Positions 34,401 to 49,400 of a DNA stretch of 64,000 nucleotides are shown here, piece by piece. The stretch is taken from NCBI GenBank assembly GCA_902729315.2, contig LR746265.1:3576892-3640891 (forward strand), written 5' to 3'. The position numbers were made by a program, and so were the translations under genes. The stretch is from Spirodela intermedia (Eukaryota > Streptophyta > Magnoliopsida > Alismatales > Araceae). Numbering within the stretch: the first letter of the stretch is position 1; every line of letters starts with the position of its first letter. The notes beneath the pieces were generated by a model. The model was not told the origin of the DNA, did no database searches, and was given only the letters and a program-made list of their open reading frames with translations.

Positions 34401-37400
34401 TCAAACAAGCTAGATTTTTTTTATCAGAATCAGTTATGATATCTAATGGAAACTTACATTATTGAGTGATCTTCTTTCATTTCTATTATGATTTTGGGGC
34501 TTTTCTGCCTTTAACATCCGACTATTTGGTGGAGTTTTTTGCAGTGCGTTGCCTGTTAAATTTGATCTCATCTGCATGTTAACCATTTATTTTCATGCTT
34601 TCTAGGTTAATAACACTTCGGCAGTTGATGCGATTGATTTTTATATCAGTCCTGCATTTTCCAAGGAACTGTATGACTCTTGCAAGGATGTAAAGTTTGG
34701 TACCATGAATACCCGCGCAATGGAATTTATTGGTGGTGGTGCTGAAAGTTACAAAGGTCGGTATTGTTTTTAATGCTTATAAGCTATGGAATTGTAAAGT
34801 CTTGATGGGGGGTTGGGTGGGGTGGGTCGTTTGCTGCTGCTGTACATTGTCATTGCTATTACGTAAGTCTAGCTCGTTTCTATCAAATGAGTGACTGAAG
34901 AATGTTCAATTTATTTTTACACAAAGGCTAGAGATTTCTGCTCATTGTCAATTAGTTTGGGTTAGCTACCTAATAAATTTAGCATGAAGAAACCAATAAA
35001 GTAAAAAATGTAGAAATTAAAAGGTTTTGTTTTACAGATTTCAATTCATTATTATGAGAAAAATGAAAATAGTATGTGAATTAGATTTTTAAAAATAGTT
35101 TTTCTCTCCACTCTTCTTCTTTACTTGTTCTATACCTGTTTTTCTTTTTCTCCTTTTCCTTAATTTCTTTTATTTGGCTATCTTTCCGCCTGCAACATCA
35201 AAATATACTTCTGAAACACTGCCAAAGCATCTAAGAGAGACCAATCGGGTCAGATAAACCCATTGAAATTGAGTGAAAAGGGACCAATTCGGATGAACAG
35301 TGTTTCAGTTGCAATATGCTAACTGTTCGAGTTAATGTTCTTTTTACTCGCTGCCAGATAGATGTGTAATTACTTTCTATCGCTTTGTTTTGGTAAAATG
35401 TTACTTCCTCCTACTTGGCTTTCATAGGGGCCATGTTACCTCTAAGAATAGCTTTTGAGGTTCTATGACATAATATGCACCTGGAGTCATGAACACTAGT
35501 TGCAGTTACCACTCCATACGGTACTGTGTGCACTCTACAATCTTGTGGTTTTAATTTGAATCGTTTCTTTCTTTCTTTTAACATTTTCGTTTAGCTGGTG
35601 GCATGCTTATTTTATTCTGGTGCCTACTGTAGAACTTGTCGGATTTGTACGTGTTAGGGCCCCGAATCTGGACAGGTGAGGACCGCAGAAATATGGAGAC
35701 AGAGAAGGGAAAACTGAAGATTAGCTGTAGGAAATGTAACTGGGCCCTGAAGAAACCTGAGCTGGTGGGGGACGTTCGAGTGGTCCCCTGCTCTCCTTCG
35801 GCCGCAGCTACCCTTGATTACTTTCTCTCCCCTTCCTCCGCTCCTCTTTCGCAGTCCTAATCCCCCTTACATCATAAAGACTCCTTTACCATTCTCTCTA
35901 ATTATTTCCCTCTTCATCTGTGGTTGGGGCGTTTTGGTCTTCTGCCGTCAGGGTGGGCCAGACTGATGGGTCCCTTCTCCTGCGCCTAGAGTAGGTTCGG
36001 ACCACTGGGGCCTAACAGTATGATACCGTGATAGATGTCTTTCAACATAAGTCAGCCAAATGTGAGGAATTTATTTCCAGTTTTTCCTTCTTTGGAGGGG
36101 AGAATGATATCTGATACTTTAATTGATGATTTATCATCCTGTATCTTGTGAATACTTCGTAATCCTCATGTCAAATTAGGTGGCGCTAGAAATATCATGG
36201 AAAATATTTGTCAGGTTATGTAACTTAGTTTCCATATTTTTTGGGTCAATACTCATTATGGCTCTTAATTTATTGATCCTCTGCCTTTGGTTGTGAATCT
36301 ACAGAGTGGCTTGCATTCATTGGTCGGCAAGCAGATCTTGGTGAACCTGGTTCCCCTTATGCGATCAATTTTCCTTCAACTGTTCCCGATTCATCTACAA
36401 TAAAGCCTATGGATGTGCCCGTTTATTCATGTGGCAATTCGTTGCTTGGTTGCTCTTGTGGAGATTGTCCTTCTTCTCCTATGTGTTCAGATCAAACACC
36501 TCCTACCCCACACCACAAGCGAAAATGCTCAATAAAATTTGGTTCTCTAAAGGTAATTCCGTCGTGGGCACAATGTCAATTCTTATTTTCAATTGAGTTA
36601 TTAAAAGCTGAAACACAGAAACGACGGCTCCGTGCTTGTTTTAACTGCTATTCAAATGTCTTTTTGGTCCTCGCAGATCAATTGCTTAGATTTTTCATTG
36701 GCCATACTGTACGCTGCCCTTGCTTTTGCATTCCTGGGATGGGGTTTTTCACTCAGAAAAAGGGAAAGAGCAGTTACTTCACCAAGAAGTAAACCTTTAT
36801 TGACAGACAAGAGTCCAGATGAGGTCCATTCAGCTGACGAGAAGGAATATTCATCAGGTCCTATGCAGGTGCATCACTTTAGTCAAAATACAGTGATATG
36901 ATTCTTGTGCATTGCCTAGTTAGTGTACCCATAAATGAAGATATACTTATTTTTCTATGAAGAGATTAATCCTATAAATTGTGGCTGATCGTTTTCTTTT
37001 CTTTTTTTGTTTCCTTATGTTATTCTTTCTGATCTTGCCTTGGGTTTTTTGAGATATTTCTCTGCATCACTGTAGTGATAATAGAATGTGCTTTCTGTTT
37101 TATGTCAGAAAAAAGGATAATTTATTGAGATATTTCAAAATGTTTTTAGGTCTCATGTTTCTTTTCTCATACTTAAACCAAGGATATTATTTTAGATATT
37201 ATCTCTGAGATTGGTCTTGTATGCATCAAATGACAGCAACTTGCAAATAAAGAGAGTATGAGAAAGGTTTGTGCTCATCACATACACATACAATCTCAAT
37301 TCCACTTTGTAGAATCTTGGTTGGCTGACAATCAGGGTTAAGCAAGTGAAAGAACTGTATTTCCGTTTGCTCATGTGGCCTATACCATCATGGTATTGGT

Positions 37401-40400
37401 CATAGTGGTTGTAGAAAGGGATTTTTTTGAGCTCAGAGAGACACTTTCACGTACATTTCCTCCTCTCTTTTGACACAAATTGATAGGTGTTCAGACCAAT
37501 TTTAAAAAAAATGAAAACCTGTTGGATGTTTAATTGAAAGTGGTAAGGACCATGTAATCATTAAAAAATAAGAGTGGAAGAATGGTCAACTGTGTTCAGA
37601 TCTAAACTGGACGTGTAGTCAATTGCAACTCAAGCTGAAATTTATTCGACTCGTGTACATTTACAGATATATTTTTTAAAAATATTGGGTTTCCGGTAAA
37701 CAACTTCAAAGAATGAGAATCGGCCAATCCTGATGGTTGGTGGGAACTGAAAATCTTGGGAAACCCGAGTTCGTAGGGGTCAATAGATTTATGGGTCTCG
37801 AACAAATTCATGGAAGTTAGAGTAAAAAGATTAGTGAATAGTCTGACCGAATGGAAAGCAGCATTTTAAAGATTAGAGCACCTTGATTGAGACTGGAAAT
37901 TTAGCTAATGTTCGCTGGTGTTGTCCTGATCTTAGAAAATGTGGAAAGGCAGGGGAAACAACGAAGATGAGAAGAGAAATGCTTAAAGACAGAGAGTGAA
38001 ATCACAAAAAGTATTAGCAAAGATATAGCTAACGAAGAAGGCATTTTTTCCACTTGGACGTCTGAAGATTCAATACGTTTTTTCTTTCCAGAATAAATCA
38101 CTCTAGTTCAGAATAGAAAACTGAAATGATTAGAGTCTCACAATTCTATCGTAATTTGAGACCTCTTTTCCTTTTTTTTTAATGGGTGCGCACTTATAGC
38201 CTGCCACATATGGTCGTTTTGAACATGTATGTGAATATTCAGCACAGTGTGGAAACACATACAATATTTCTGAATATTCATTCCCTGCCTAGAAAAAATA
38301 TAGTATGTGCACAAAAAAACCAATTGTAGGGAATGAAAATTCAGAAATATTCATGTGTGACTGTGACAGAGTTGGTTATCTCTCACAGTCACACAGACAG
38401 AGAGATGTAGTGTTTTTTCTGTGTCGGGTTTGAACCATGGAAATAGTTAAAGTAAGGAGTAGTTTGAAAGTGAAGTAGAGCCTTCGAATGAAGGGAGAAA
38501 GTCGGACACCAGGAAAACCTTTGGTGTTGAGATAGAAAAGTGAAGATAGATGGAGGCTCAAAGACCCTCGGCCAAACGGTAGAGAAATCTCTATTTCCTC
38601 CTCATTCATCCTAAAAGGAATGCCGTTTATATAGACTCAACAGTACAAGTTTAGTCGACCCAAAATTGATTCAAGGCTTAATAGGTTAGTGGGTTCAAAC
38701 AGGATCCAAGAAATAATGGGCCCAACTAACTTTAACGCAAAGAAAGGAAGAAAGGAAAACTGGTTCTCAACAGGCAGTGAACTACATGCAAACATATGCT
38801 TTTCACGTCAGGTCTGGCAAAGTATCCTCGCTATGATGCTGGTAGGAACCTTGATCCAGAGAAAGAGTAGGATTTTTTGAGAAGAACGGGAAACAGGGAT
38901 TAGGGGAAAAGGGTTGAGTCATGGAGACCGAATCGGTTCTTCCACAGACAGGTGGAGGATCTCCGGAAACTTTTAGGACCAAGTGTCTCTTTCCTGCTCC
39001 CTACACAACTAATTTCCCTTATTTATAACCCTCAGCCCTCCCCTTTGCATGTGGATGCTTGATGATATCCACGTGGAGCGGTTGGACCCATAGAAGCTGG
39101 GAGCTTCTTCGTTCTTGGGTATGTCTTGATAGGAGGCTTATCACATGCCTATGGCCATGGGCAAGATACATAACGTTTGGGAGTGGAACTAGTTACTCAT
39201 TGGCTCATTCTTTGTCAAACCTTTTGGGTCATCTGGAATAAGTGACACAATAGTGTGTTTGGGCGTGAGAGTTGCTCAGCTGGAAGAACTTTTATTTTTT
39301 CAGGGTGGAAATAGTGGGCATGAATGTGGAAGAGCTGTATCCCTGAATTTATTTTTAATACTTCTGGAATGAATGTGGTAATATGAACTTTTAAAAAAGT
39401 GAGATGTGACAATGGAATAAACGTTAACTGCTGAAAAAATGGTGAAACTTTGAGGATTATAATTAAAGGCTGATTATATTTCATTCCAGAAGAAAAACTA
39501 GTTTTATTTAGTTCCTCATTTATTTTTCTTCTAATCTATATTCCATGTGATCATCAATTTTTTTGATATCTTACAATAAATTGAGGCATGAAGACTCTTC
39601 ATCTCATTAAACTAGCACATGCTCTTAAATTCAGGATCTATTTGAAATGAAGATTGGTACATAGAACATCCGTTCTATGATATATTTATGCCTATTAGCG
39701 TGATGAAGATTGACGGGCTTTTAATCCTATTTTTTGTTTTTTCTTACTACACGTCTTTTTTTCCTGTTTGTCTGCTTGTTGTTTGTTCCTGCTCATTTTT
39801 TTCGTTAGTGGATGTTAGGCATTGGAGCAGCCTCAAATGGTAGAGGTTCTGCGACCAACTTTTATGCAAGGCTACATATCAAGCTTTTTCAGGTCTTTTT
39901 ATGTTTCTTTCCAAGTTACTTTTAATTGAATGATGAAGATTCTGCTTGACTTTGTCCAAAATGTACTCATGTGTAGGAGATATGGCACTTGGGTTGCTAG
40001 GAACCCTACTGTGGTTCTTTGTTCCTCACTCGCCATCCCTCTTCTACTATGCTTGGGTCTGATCCGTTTTAGAGTAGAAACACGGCCTGAAAAGGTATGC
40101 TGCTATTTATTCTAGCTTTAATGTTATGAAAAAAATTAACTTTTTAATAAACGTTTTTCCTGACATTGGCATTTATGATTTTTTTTTGAATGGGGGCTAA
40201 TTAGAGGAAAACCCAGAATTTGGAGAAAAATCGTACTAAAATCATAGTAAGATATCAGTTAGTGTACCACCCTCTCGGCCTCTTCCAATCAGTCGTCTCC
40301 AGCCTTTGTCAGCAGAGGTACATGAAGAACAGGGGAGAAATGAGGCTGAGAACCCTAATTTGTAATTCAGTAAAAAAGCGGTTTACAATGAGTTGGTATT

Positions 40401-43400
40401 AATTCCAAGCAGTAAACATAAGAGAACCTGACTGGTTTAGATCGGTCTGGTTCAATCTACGACAGTAATATGAAAGACAAGTGACTAACAGAGAAAGGAA
40501 GAATTACAATAATAAGATCAAGAAAACAGTCGTTCATTTCTAAGCATAAGATAGTTTTATTTGGCATCAAGTCGAAGGTAAATGAACTGATAGGAATTGA
40601 GGAAAATCATCCCAGGCTCTGAAGCCTACTTCATGGGCTGACTGTTCAAAAGCAGGAACTTTGAGCTTCTTAGTTGCGATTGAATATTGATAGCAAGGAT
40701 CATACCTGAACACCTGTTGTGCTGTCATCTCATTTCGATTTTTTAGTACTTCGGAGTTTTTCTTTGTTATTGAGTCCTTAGATGATTCTGATTTTCAGTG
40801 GTGTTGTAGTCTGAGTGGCATCATAATTTCATATTTGGTGATGAGGGCCCCCCTTTAGGATGACGATCTTTGAATTAGCAGGAACCAGTGTATTTCACAA
40901 AAGAATCTGATATGAATTATTTAGTCAGAATTCCTATAGGATTTTTTATTGAGATTTAGAGGTTCTATAGTCGAATTAGTTTCTTTCTATCAGATAAATT
41001 GAGAGACCGGTTTTGGGTTATGGGTTCTTTTTCCTTGTAATTTTGATGTTCAGAAAGTTCCTCTGTCAGACTTGATGTTGAAATGAGTCTTGTGGTAAAT
41101 AAAACTGAAGCTTTTTTTTTCTTCGTTTTATAATGGAACAGAATGACTCTATTTCAAATATTTTACAAAACTTTTGTTAACTGTTCTGATTCGTGGTGAT
41201 TGCAGCTGTGGGTTGGCCCAGGCAGTAAGGCTGCAATGGAGAAGGAATATTTTGATAGTCATCTTGCACCGTTTTATAGAATTGAACAGGTAATATGAAG
41301 CCATGATTTATTCTTTCAAGACCAAAAATTTGGTCTGTATGTATTGCGTACAAAAGAATGTGTGGCTTGTTAACATCAACGCATATCATTACTGTAGCCA
41401 TGTGGTCTTCCTGCCTATTTCCCTGACATAGGTCACTAACTAGAGATTAGTTCTTAGAATAATTCCATTGCTTAATAAAGGAGAATGGATTATTGTGTAT
41501 TTTTGTTTTCTTACATAATCATCTTTTTGACACCCTATATTCCATAAATCACGGTAACATCTTGAAGTATTTATGAAATTTAAATCATTATCCGTTCTTC
41601 TTTTAATGTGTTGAGAACCACCAATGAGAGATTTGTGGGTGCACTATTAGATCTTGGTAATTACATGAAGCGAGTGCTTGAAGATTTTATGCTAACTTTC
41701 TCCATGGTCAAAGCAATGCCCTTAATTTTCTACATGTCTGAGATGCTTGGTATTTGCAAAAACATAGTGCCTGCCTAAGATGATCATAAAAAGGATTGAA
41801 AAGAGGCATAAGCATGATGATCAGTCCGTCATATACCCTTTGGAATCATTTAGAATGTGTGGGACAATCACTCGATTTTTCTTCTTAAGGTGAAAGGTTG
41901 GGCAATAATGATGCATAATGACGAAGGGGGTGATTTTGCCATTTTGAATGCCTAGGACTAGAGTCTACTACATTTTGATATACATCTTTGGTTTTATGTA
42001 CGACTATTTTTAGAAGTTGAATGGATACAACTAAATATCATTTACCTTTATTGACACGAAAATATGTGGTGCTATCCCCCTGGCGAAAGAAACTATGGTG
42101 CTTATAATGATGAATGTCCTCATCGTGTTAGTTAGATTGTAATGATACATTCCATAAGTTTGAGGAATACTTGCCAACATTAACTCTAGAACATTGAATT
42201 TAGAAGTATTTTTGTGTACTTCTGTCCATTTCATCTTTTCTCTTCTCCAGCACCATAGTGTTGGACATTAGCAACCCAAGCTTATTTTGACAAGTTGAGA
42301 CGTTGGCTTTTTTATTGTTTTTGTTGCAGCTAATATTGACCACCATTCCGAAGTCAGAGCACAGCAAGCAACCAGGCATTGTGACTGAAGAAAACATACA
42401 ATTGTTATTTAAAATACAGAAGAAGGTAGCCACGAAAATTTCTTCTTTGCACATACCTTTAATATGAAGACAAAAATATTTAGTAAAGTTATTAAAAATT
42501 GAAATATATCATCCGAATGCATTTGTTACAGGTTGATGGACTTCGTGCTAATTACTCTGGCTCTACTGTGTCACTGACTGATATATGCCTGAAGCCACTG
42601 GGTGAAGAATGTGCTACTCAAAGTGTTCTTCAGGTCTTATTTCTATTTTCCTATTTGTGTTCTTTTCTTTGTTCAACTGTTTAATATAATGCGCTATAAT
42701 TTTTCTTTGATGTAGTTCTGAGCACTCATTTTTTAGGAACATCGAAAATTGGAATTTCCCATGAAGTTGAATTTTAATTTAGAGGTTCATTTTTTTTGTG
42801 AAATTACTGTCTAGTAGAGGGATATTTTGATTGTTCTCTTCTGCTATTGACTAGCTTTTGATTTCTCTTGCTTTTTTTTTCTAGCCCTGGATTATTTGAC
42901 TTGATATGGTGATTTATAATTTCTCAGTGTGATAGTCAGTGGGGAAATTGTAAAGTGGGACAATTTTCAAGAAATGCTTCCATCTGAATGGATCTGCGTG
43001 ATCTGAACTTGGGGAGGTGGTTAGAGGTACTGTCTAGGAATCAGATTGGGAGGGTAGAAGGTTTGGTGGAATCTGGTTGTTGTTCAAGGGGAACAAGCTG
43101 AAGTATACGTAGCATGAAGTACACATTTGAAGATTAACAATATGGTTTTTTTAGATACGAAAGATATAAAATATGTGGTTACTACGATAATTTTACACCA
43201 CCATTGCCAGTTGATTCTGAATTGTATGACACAGTATTTTTGAACCTGATATTAGAGTTGATTATTTTCTTTGAGTTGAATGTAGCCTGTTTATGTTGTC
43301 TGTAACAAAACTCAAAAGTTGAATTCTACATGAGGTCTGTTAAGAATTGTGCTACATTAATGATTATGAAAAGTACATGCAGGTGCAATAATAAATTCAC

Positions 43401-46400
43401 TTATTGTCAAGTGGTTGAATATCAGATGGCCTAAAAACCTTAAAATTAATATGATTTATGTAGTTAAAGAACTTAGTTAGCCTGTAACATGTTGACAAAG
43501 TGACTCGTGGAAAAATTCAACAATGTTGAGACCGAATGCAAAAGAAGCATGGTATAGATAACTCGAAGACTTTTTCCTCCTTGTATATAATTGATGTCTT
43601 TGTGCTGTTCTTAGCCTATCTATGCTGTAGGCATTTATCTCGTCATCATTGTGTGATGAAACCTTCTCTTTCTTACTTCTGTCCTAAGACGTTGAATGCT
43701 GTGGACATTTTTACTTTTTTCATTCTCATGTACTAAATTTTTTTTTAAACTTTTTTGTTGATTGACTCGGTCTTCTCCTCCAGTACTTTAAGATGGATCC
43801 AGAAAATTATGATGATTATGGAGGTGTAGAACATGCAGAATACTGCTTTCAGGTATACTTGAAATATTTTGACTTTTGCCTGTATTTCCTTCGGATTCAA
43901 ATTGTCCCATTCTCGTTGATAAGCTAGGTTAACTTTCATTGCAGGTTTTATAATTCGAATGTCTAATATATCAGTTTTAATTGTGATTGTGCAATGTTAA
44001 TTTATTTTCTGGGAGAACGAATCATGTCTGATTTATTTTCTCCTTTTCAAACTTTTGCCTCTCAGCATTTTTCATCAGCAGCGACATGCTTGAGTGCATT
44101 TCAGGCTCCTATTGACCCTAGTACAGCTTTAGGAGGATTTTCTGGGAATAATTATTCTGAGGTATATACATTGAATTTGATCATGATTGTTGAGATAGTT
44201 TGACTATTTATCGCGAATTAATCTATACACTTCGGCCTTTATAATTCTCATTATTCACTTTTTCTTTATTTTGTCAGGCTACTGCTTTTGTGATAACATA
44301 CCCAGTTAATAATGTGCTTGACCAGACTGGTCAGGAAAATGGAAAAGCAGTAGCATGGGAAAAGGCCTTCATAGATCTTGTGAAGGTATAGTAATTTGGT
44401 TTCCATTCACCATACTCTTCTTGGCATGGCTATTAAAGTGAATATTAATGAGTTCTGGTGTTGATAACTGAGATATTCACCGAACATGAACATGGGCTCA
44501 CGTAGTTGTATTTTTTGAAAATGACAATATGCTGTCAATGTATTTCGAATACACTTTCAGGTGATTAGTTTGCGTGATTGGCCTATTTGCGAAGGATGGA
44601 TTGGTAGGCATTGAAATTATATTAAGTTCAATTGAGAAAGAAAAACTTCACTTGCCATTTTTTTAAACTAATCTTTTTCTTTAAAGAGCATCTCCCTCAC
44701 TAGAGCAAAAAGCTATGATGCAAAGTTTAGATGCTCTTAAAAAGTTTGAGAGTGATTTTTAAAATTATACATCGTGGGGAGATAATTAGTGATTAGTTGA
44801 TAAACTGTAGGGAAAAGCTATTAAAATCTGTCTCTGGATGCATAGTTTGAAATAATGCGAATGTCAATGGAATACACTGTAGTGGCATTTTAAGCTTTTA
44901 ACTCCATCAATGATAAACTAGTTGATACGTTAACAAGGATAAACTAATGAACGTAGTTATAATCTTTTAAAAACTATTGATGACTTGACGCACACTTTTC
45001 ATGCAATAAGAGAGCAGGGTGCAGCTACGGGCATGCTTTTTTGGTAATATACATCTAGATTGAAAATCTTTGGTATCTCTTTATGTTATGGTGCATATGT
45101 GGGTTGAAAATTCGAGTCTTCTTTTCTTATGTGCATTTCTTTGAAATGGATGAAATATAAGCTTTCATTTTTATCTAAGGAGATACTTTCCCATAAAAAG
45201 TTTCAAATACACTTAGATTTTGCTGTTTTTTCTTTTTTACTTTATTCTGGTGCTTGTTTTAACTTTTTCATGTTTCTCGGAATGAAGGTAAAATTGTTAT
45301 GTTCAACTTTTAATGTTCTAATACTTTTCAGTTGCATGATATGTTTTCCTCTCTCTTTCATCTGTCAGTTTTTTAGCCGTGTTATTTTCTGAGAACAAGT
45401 TGTTAATTCCAAACTAATCCAAGTTCCGTGGCAGGAAGAGATTATGCCGATGGTAAAGTCGCAGAATCTCTCACTTTCTTTTTCTTCAGAAAGTTCTATA
45501 CAGGAAGAACTGAAAAGAGAAAGTACAGCTGATGTGCTGACCATAATGGTGATAATTAATTTTGATTTACTTTTTACCGTTCATTTTTTCTGTCTTTCGT
45601 ATTTTTCTAGTACCTTTATGAATGAACTATTTACTATGCCAATATCTGATGCAGATTAGCTATCTAGTGATGTTTGCTTACATTTCCGTTGCACTTGGGG
45701 GTATTCCTCGCCCTTCATCTTTCTTTATTTCCTCCAAGGTATGACATTAGATCATCGAAATATTCTTAATGTCCTTTACCTTATATCACATTTATATATT
45801 TTTTTTCCCCAGATGTATTTCGTTTTCGTATTTGATAAAACCTTCACAGCTATATCAATTTTGAATTATAATTTTTTCTTATATTCCCCAATTTTATTTA
45901 TGATATTTACTGAGTTTCTTTTGGGATATTTATTTCATTTGATGTTTTCCGAATAACAATCAATTTTATTGTTTATTCTGTCAACTTTTAAATTTTAAAA
46001 ATCATTTTTCCTGGTGACGCTCAAAGCCGTTTAACATTTAGGCATATGATGTGAAACAACCCCTACGCTTTTGTGGTGTATTAGATAGTTTAGGATGGTG
46101 ATAGATACTGAGGAGGTGTAATTTACGTTGACTGTCAAAAATGTACATTGTTGTACAGTGGTGTTCGCAATTTCTCATTAGTATTTGGTAACTCCGTAAA
46201 CTAATGTTTATTTATCCAATGGAAGAGTCAGAATCGTAAGCCAATTCGTATTTTAATTTTCAAAGGACATCTACCGCATTTAATTGTTTTTTAATTCGTA
46301 GTATTGCTGTGTCTATGTACGGGAATGGTCATGGTTGAAGTACAACACGAATTTTGGTTAATCATTTAATGTGTTGATTATGTCACGAGTAAGTTGCACA

Positions 46401-49400
46401 CTTTTGAATATTTTGTGAGTTATCACGCTAGGTCTTCTCTTCCCACAGCGGATTCTATACCTGTCTTCTATCCAACAGCGCTTACTCTTGAACCGGTTAA
46501 TCGATCTATTTGTTTATGTACACGATTTTCATTGTTTGCTCATCATTCCCCTTTATCCAAAATTATTACATTTTTGTGGGATTTGTTTCAATCATGCACA
46601 ACATATAGTCGTGGAAAATTACCTCTAAAAAACCGAACTGAAATCTCAGTTTATTCTTTGTAATTTACTGCGTTTCAATACAAGAGTTGTGTAAGTACTA
46701 GTATTTCTCTCTTGAAGAAACTAAGAGTCATGTCACGTTTGATGCTAGATACCTGAATGAAAATTTCAAATAATAAAGTTAATTACTTACTGTACTGTGA
46801 CATTTGGTACATGCTTGGTACACATGGTAAACGTTTTGTCATAAGTATGGTGCATGGGGTGTGGGAAAAAAAATAAAAAATGAGACATGACGTGTGAGGA
46901 CGTTACAACTATGCATTACTCTTATGACAGAATATATGATCAACTACGCTGTTTCTCAGATAGGTAAATGTACTATCTTCAAAAGACATTTCAGATTAAT
47001 CTTTGGAACATCTACATCATATCTCAAATTTATTTGTTTGAGTTCTATAATAGTTATATTTTATTCGAAAAATAAGAAGAAAGGTGTTGAATTCCACTCA
47101 CATTTCTGACATGAACGTGTTTTCCTATGCCTTAGTTAAACTTTCAGTTCTATGAATTTCATCTCTGATTAACACAAACTTGATTCAAGATGCACATTAG
47201 AATAACATTTGGCACCACCATAGTTAATTATTACACAGTTGCTTTGCATGCACTATGTAACATAAACTACGGGTCATTTCTTGGACAAACGCTTGATTTT
47301 TCGAAGTTGTTTGTTTGTAGAAAGAATAAATGTTTCCAGGTTTTTGTGATGCAAATTATCAATACATCACCATATAGATTAGCTCATAAGAGCTGTTTGA
47401 TTGTGCTTGTTTCTTTTATGACAAACGATGTTATCTGGCTAGCTGATCTTATATATAAATATTTATGGTTTTCGTTTTTTGCGAACCTTTTTTCTTTCAG
47501 CTGTATGCCAGCCTTGTGATTGCGGCCTAGGTTTTCATTAAAAGTAGATACTTCGTTTTCCGTTTTGTTTAAGCGTTTGTGATTAACTGTATGCCATTCC
47601 AGGTTCTGCTCAGCTTATCAGGAGTTTTGGTTGTCATAGTTTCTGTTCTTGGGTCTGTTGGCTTTTATAGTGCCATTGGTATCAAGTCTACGCTTATCAT
47701 TATGGAAGTCATCCCTTTCTTAGTTTTGGCTGTAAGTTCAGCCCTTCCTCTTGTATTTTTTCTAGCTGTATTTTTTCCAGCATTATAGTTATCAGTCAAA
47801 TATAGAATTTTTTATCCATGTGATATGTACATGAACTCTTTATATGCTCTTTATATACTCTTTTGATGATAATGCTCTATAGGTTATTTTTTTATATGAA
47901 GTAGAGATGCCTTGTGTAGATTGTTGGTGTTCCATGTGGATTACATTCTTAAGTGTTAAACATACACCAGTTGCCATGTCTCGTTAGGCTTGGAGCTGGT
48001 GGTGTTAGCCTATTGTTTTATGTAGTTATGCAGTTCTTTTAATGATTTTTCAGCACTATCATTTTTCAGGAAAAATATTTTCTATCATGAAGCTCTTTAG
48101 GGACACTGATTACTTATTTATCTGTTGTTCACTGTAGGATTCACATTCATCTTTGTCATCCAATAGTAATGAAAGAATATTTTCACCATACAGCTCTAGT
48201 ATATTTTGATTGTAAATGAGGGAATCCATCCTTGAATCCACTTATTTGGAGCCTTACCTGGAGGTGATGATTACGAGAGATGATGATGAGAAACTTAGTA
48301 CGTTAGACCATAAATAAAAGAAAATAGATGGCAAGCATTTGTGATAGAGATCAATGTGTACACTTTTTGGGCACGGATGAATTTTCAGAGAGGTTTAACC
48401 TATCTTCTATCATAATAGTAAATGGGCGTGATCTAATAATTCTACAGGGTTGGACCCACTTGCAGTTGTTTCTAATTCTGATCCTAATTAATGGGTAGAA
48501 CGTCAAAATTCCCCCCAAATTTAATCAGAGTGAAGAATGTCTGATTTCACTGTTTCCAATACTATCAGCTTTATTAATAGGATGTCAGGTTTTCCTCTGT
48601 GAACTTCAGAAGATTGTTTGAATGAATTGTGATCATGCTTAATCAGTGACAAATATCTTGTCATTCAACTCTCGCCAGCATGAAATAGAAATTGATTTTT
48701 CAAGAACTGTTATGTTTTTAACTCGTGGGATTATTCAATGAACTGTTATTAAACTGGTATTCGTTATTGACAGATGAAATTTGTTTTCTCTCTGCCAAAT
48801 AAAGAAAAAATTCCTTATATGTGAAGGAGAAGGGTAAAGAAAATCGTTAATAATCCTTCGAGTAGATAAAGGTAAAAGGGCGTCCCCTGTAGGGACTAAT
48901 GGCCTGCATTCAGGACGAGGAAAATTAGAAAGAGTCCATTTTCTCGCGAAATACGACATAAAAATTAGGAGTTTATACGGATTACACACAACAGCCCTGC
49001 TTCCTATGTGTTTCCAACAGAATGGAACCTAGCTTAGATGCTAGGAGATGTGTCAAGGCACAATCTAGTATCTTGGCTCATATGAATTTGGTCATTTTCT
49101 GGAACTGTAATGATCTTGTTAAGAAAAAAAAATCCTGAATGTTTCAGCGTTACATCAATGTGTTTGTGCATAGTAATATAGGGACACTACTGGGATTAAC
49201 GCTGATTTCGAGATCCAGAGAATCTAGTGAGCTTCTTAATGCCCATGGAATCCATCGATCGCTATTTGGAAAGGATTAGCTGAATTATGTAAGTGTATCA
49301 TTCATTAAAATCTCAGGTTTTAGTTAACATTTAGTCTATACGGGGTTTATGAGGGCACTTTGTATTGTTTCTCCTCAAAGAAGTCTTGTTTCAACTGCTT

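Noticed and set aside
46394-46663. Open frame in NPC1 intron 18, and similar frames at 47190-47519 and 58779-59177
   Set aside because: They fall between exons that join in phase with full family similarity; there is no room for extra exons and no recognisable domain.
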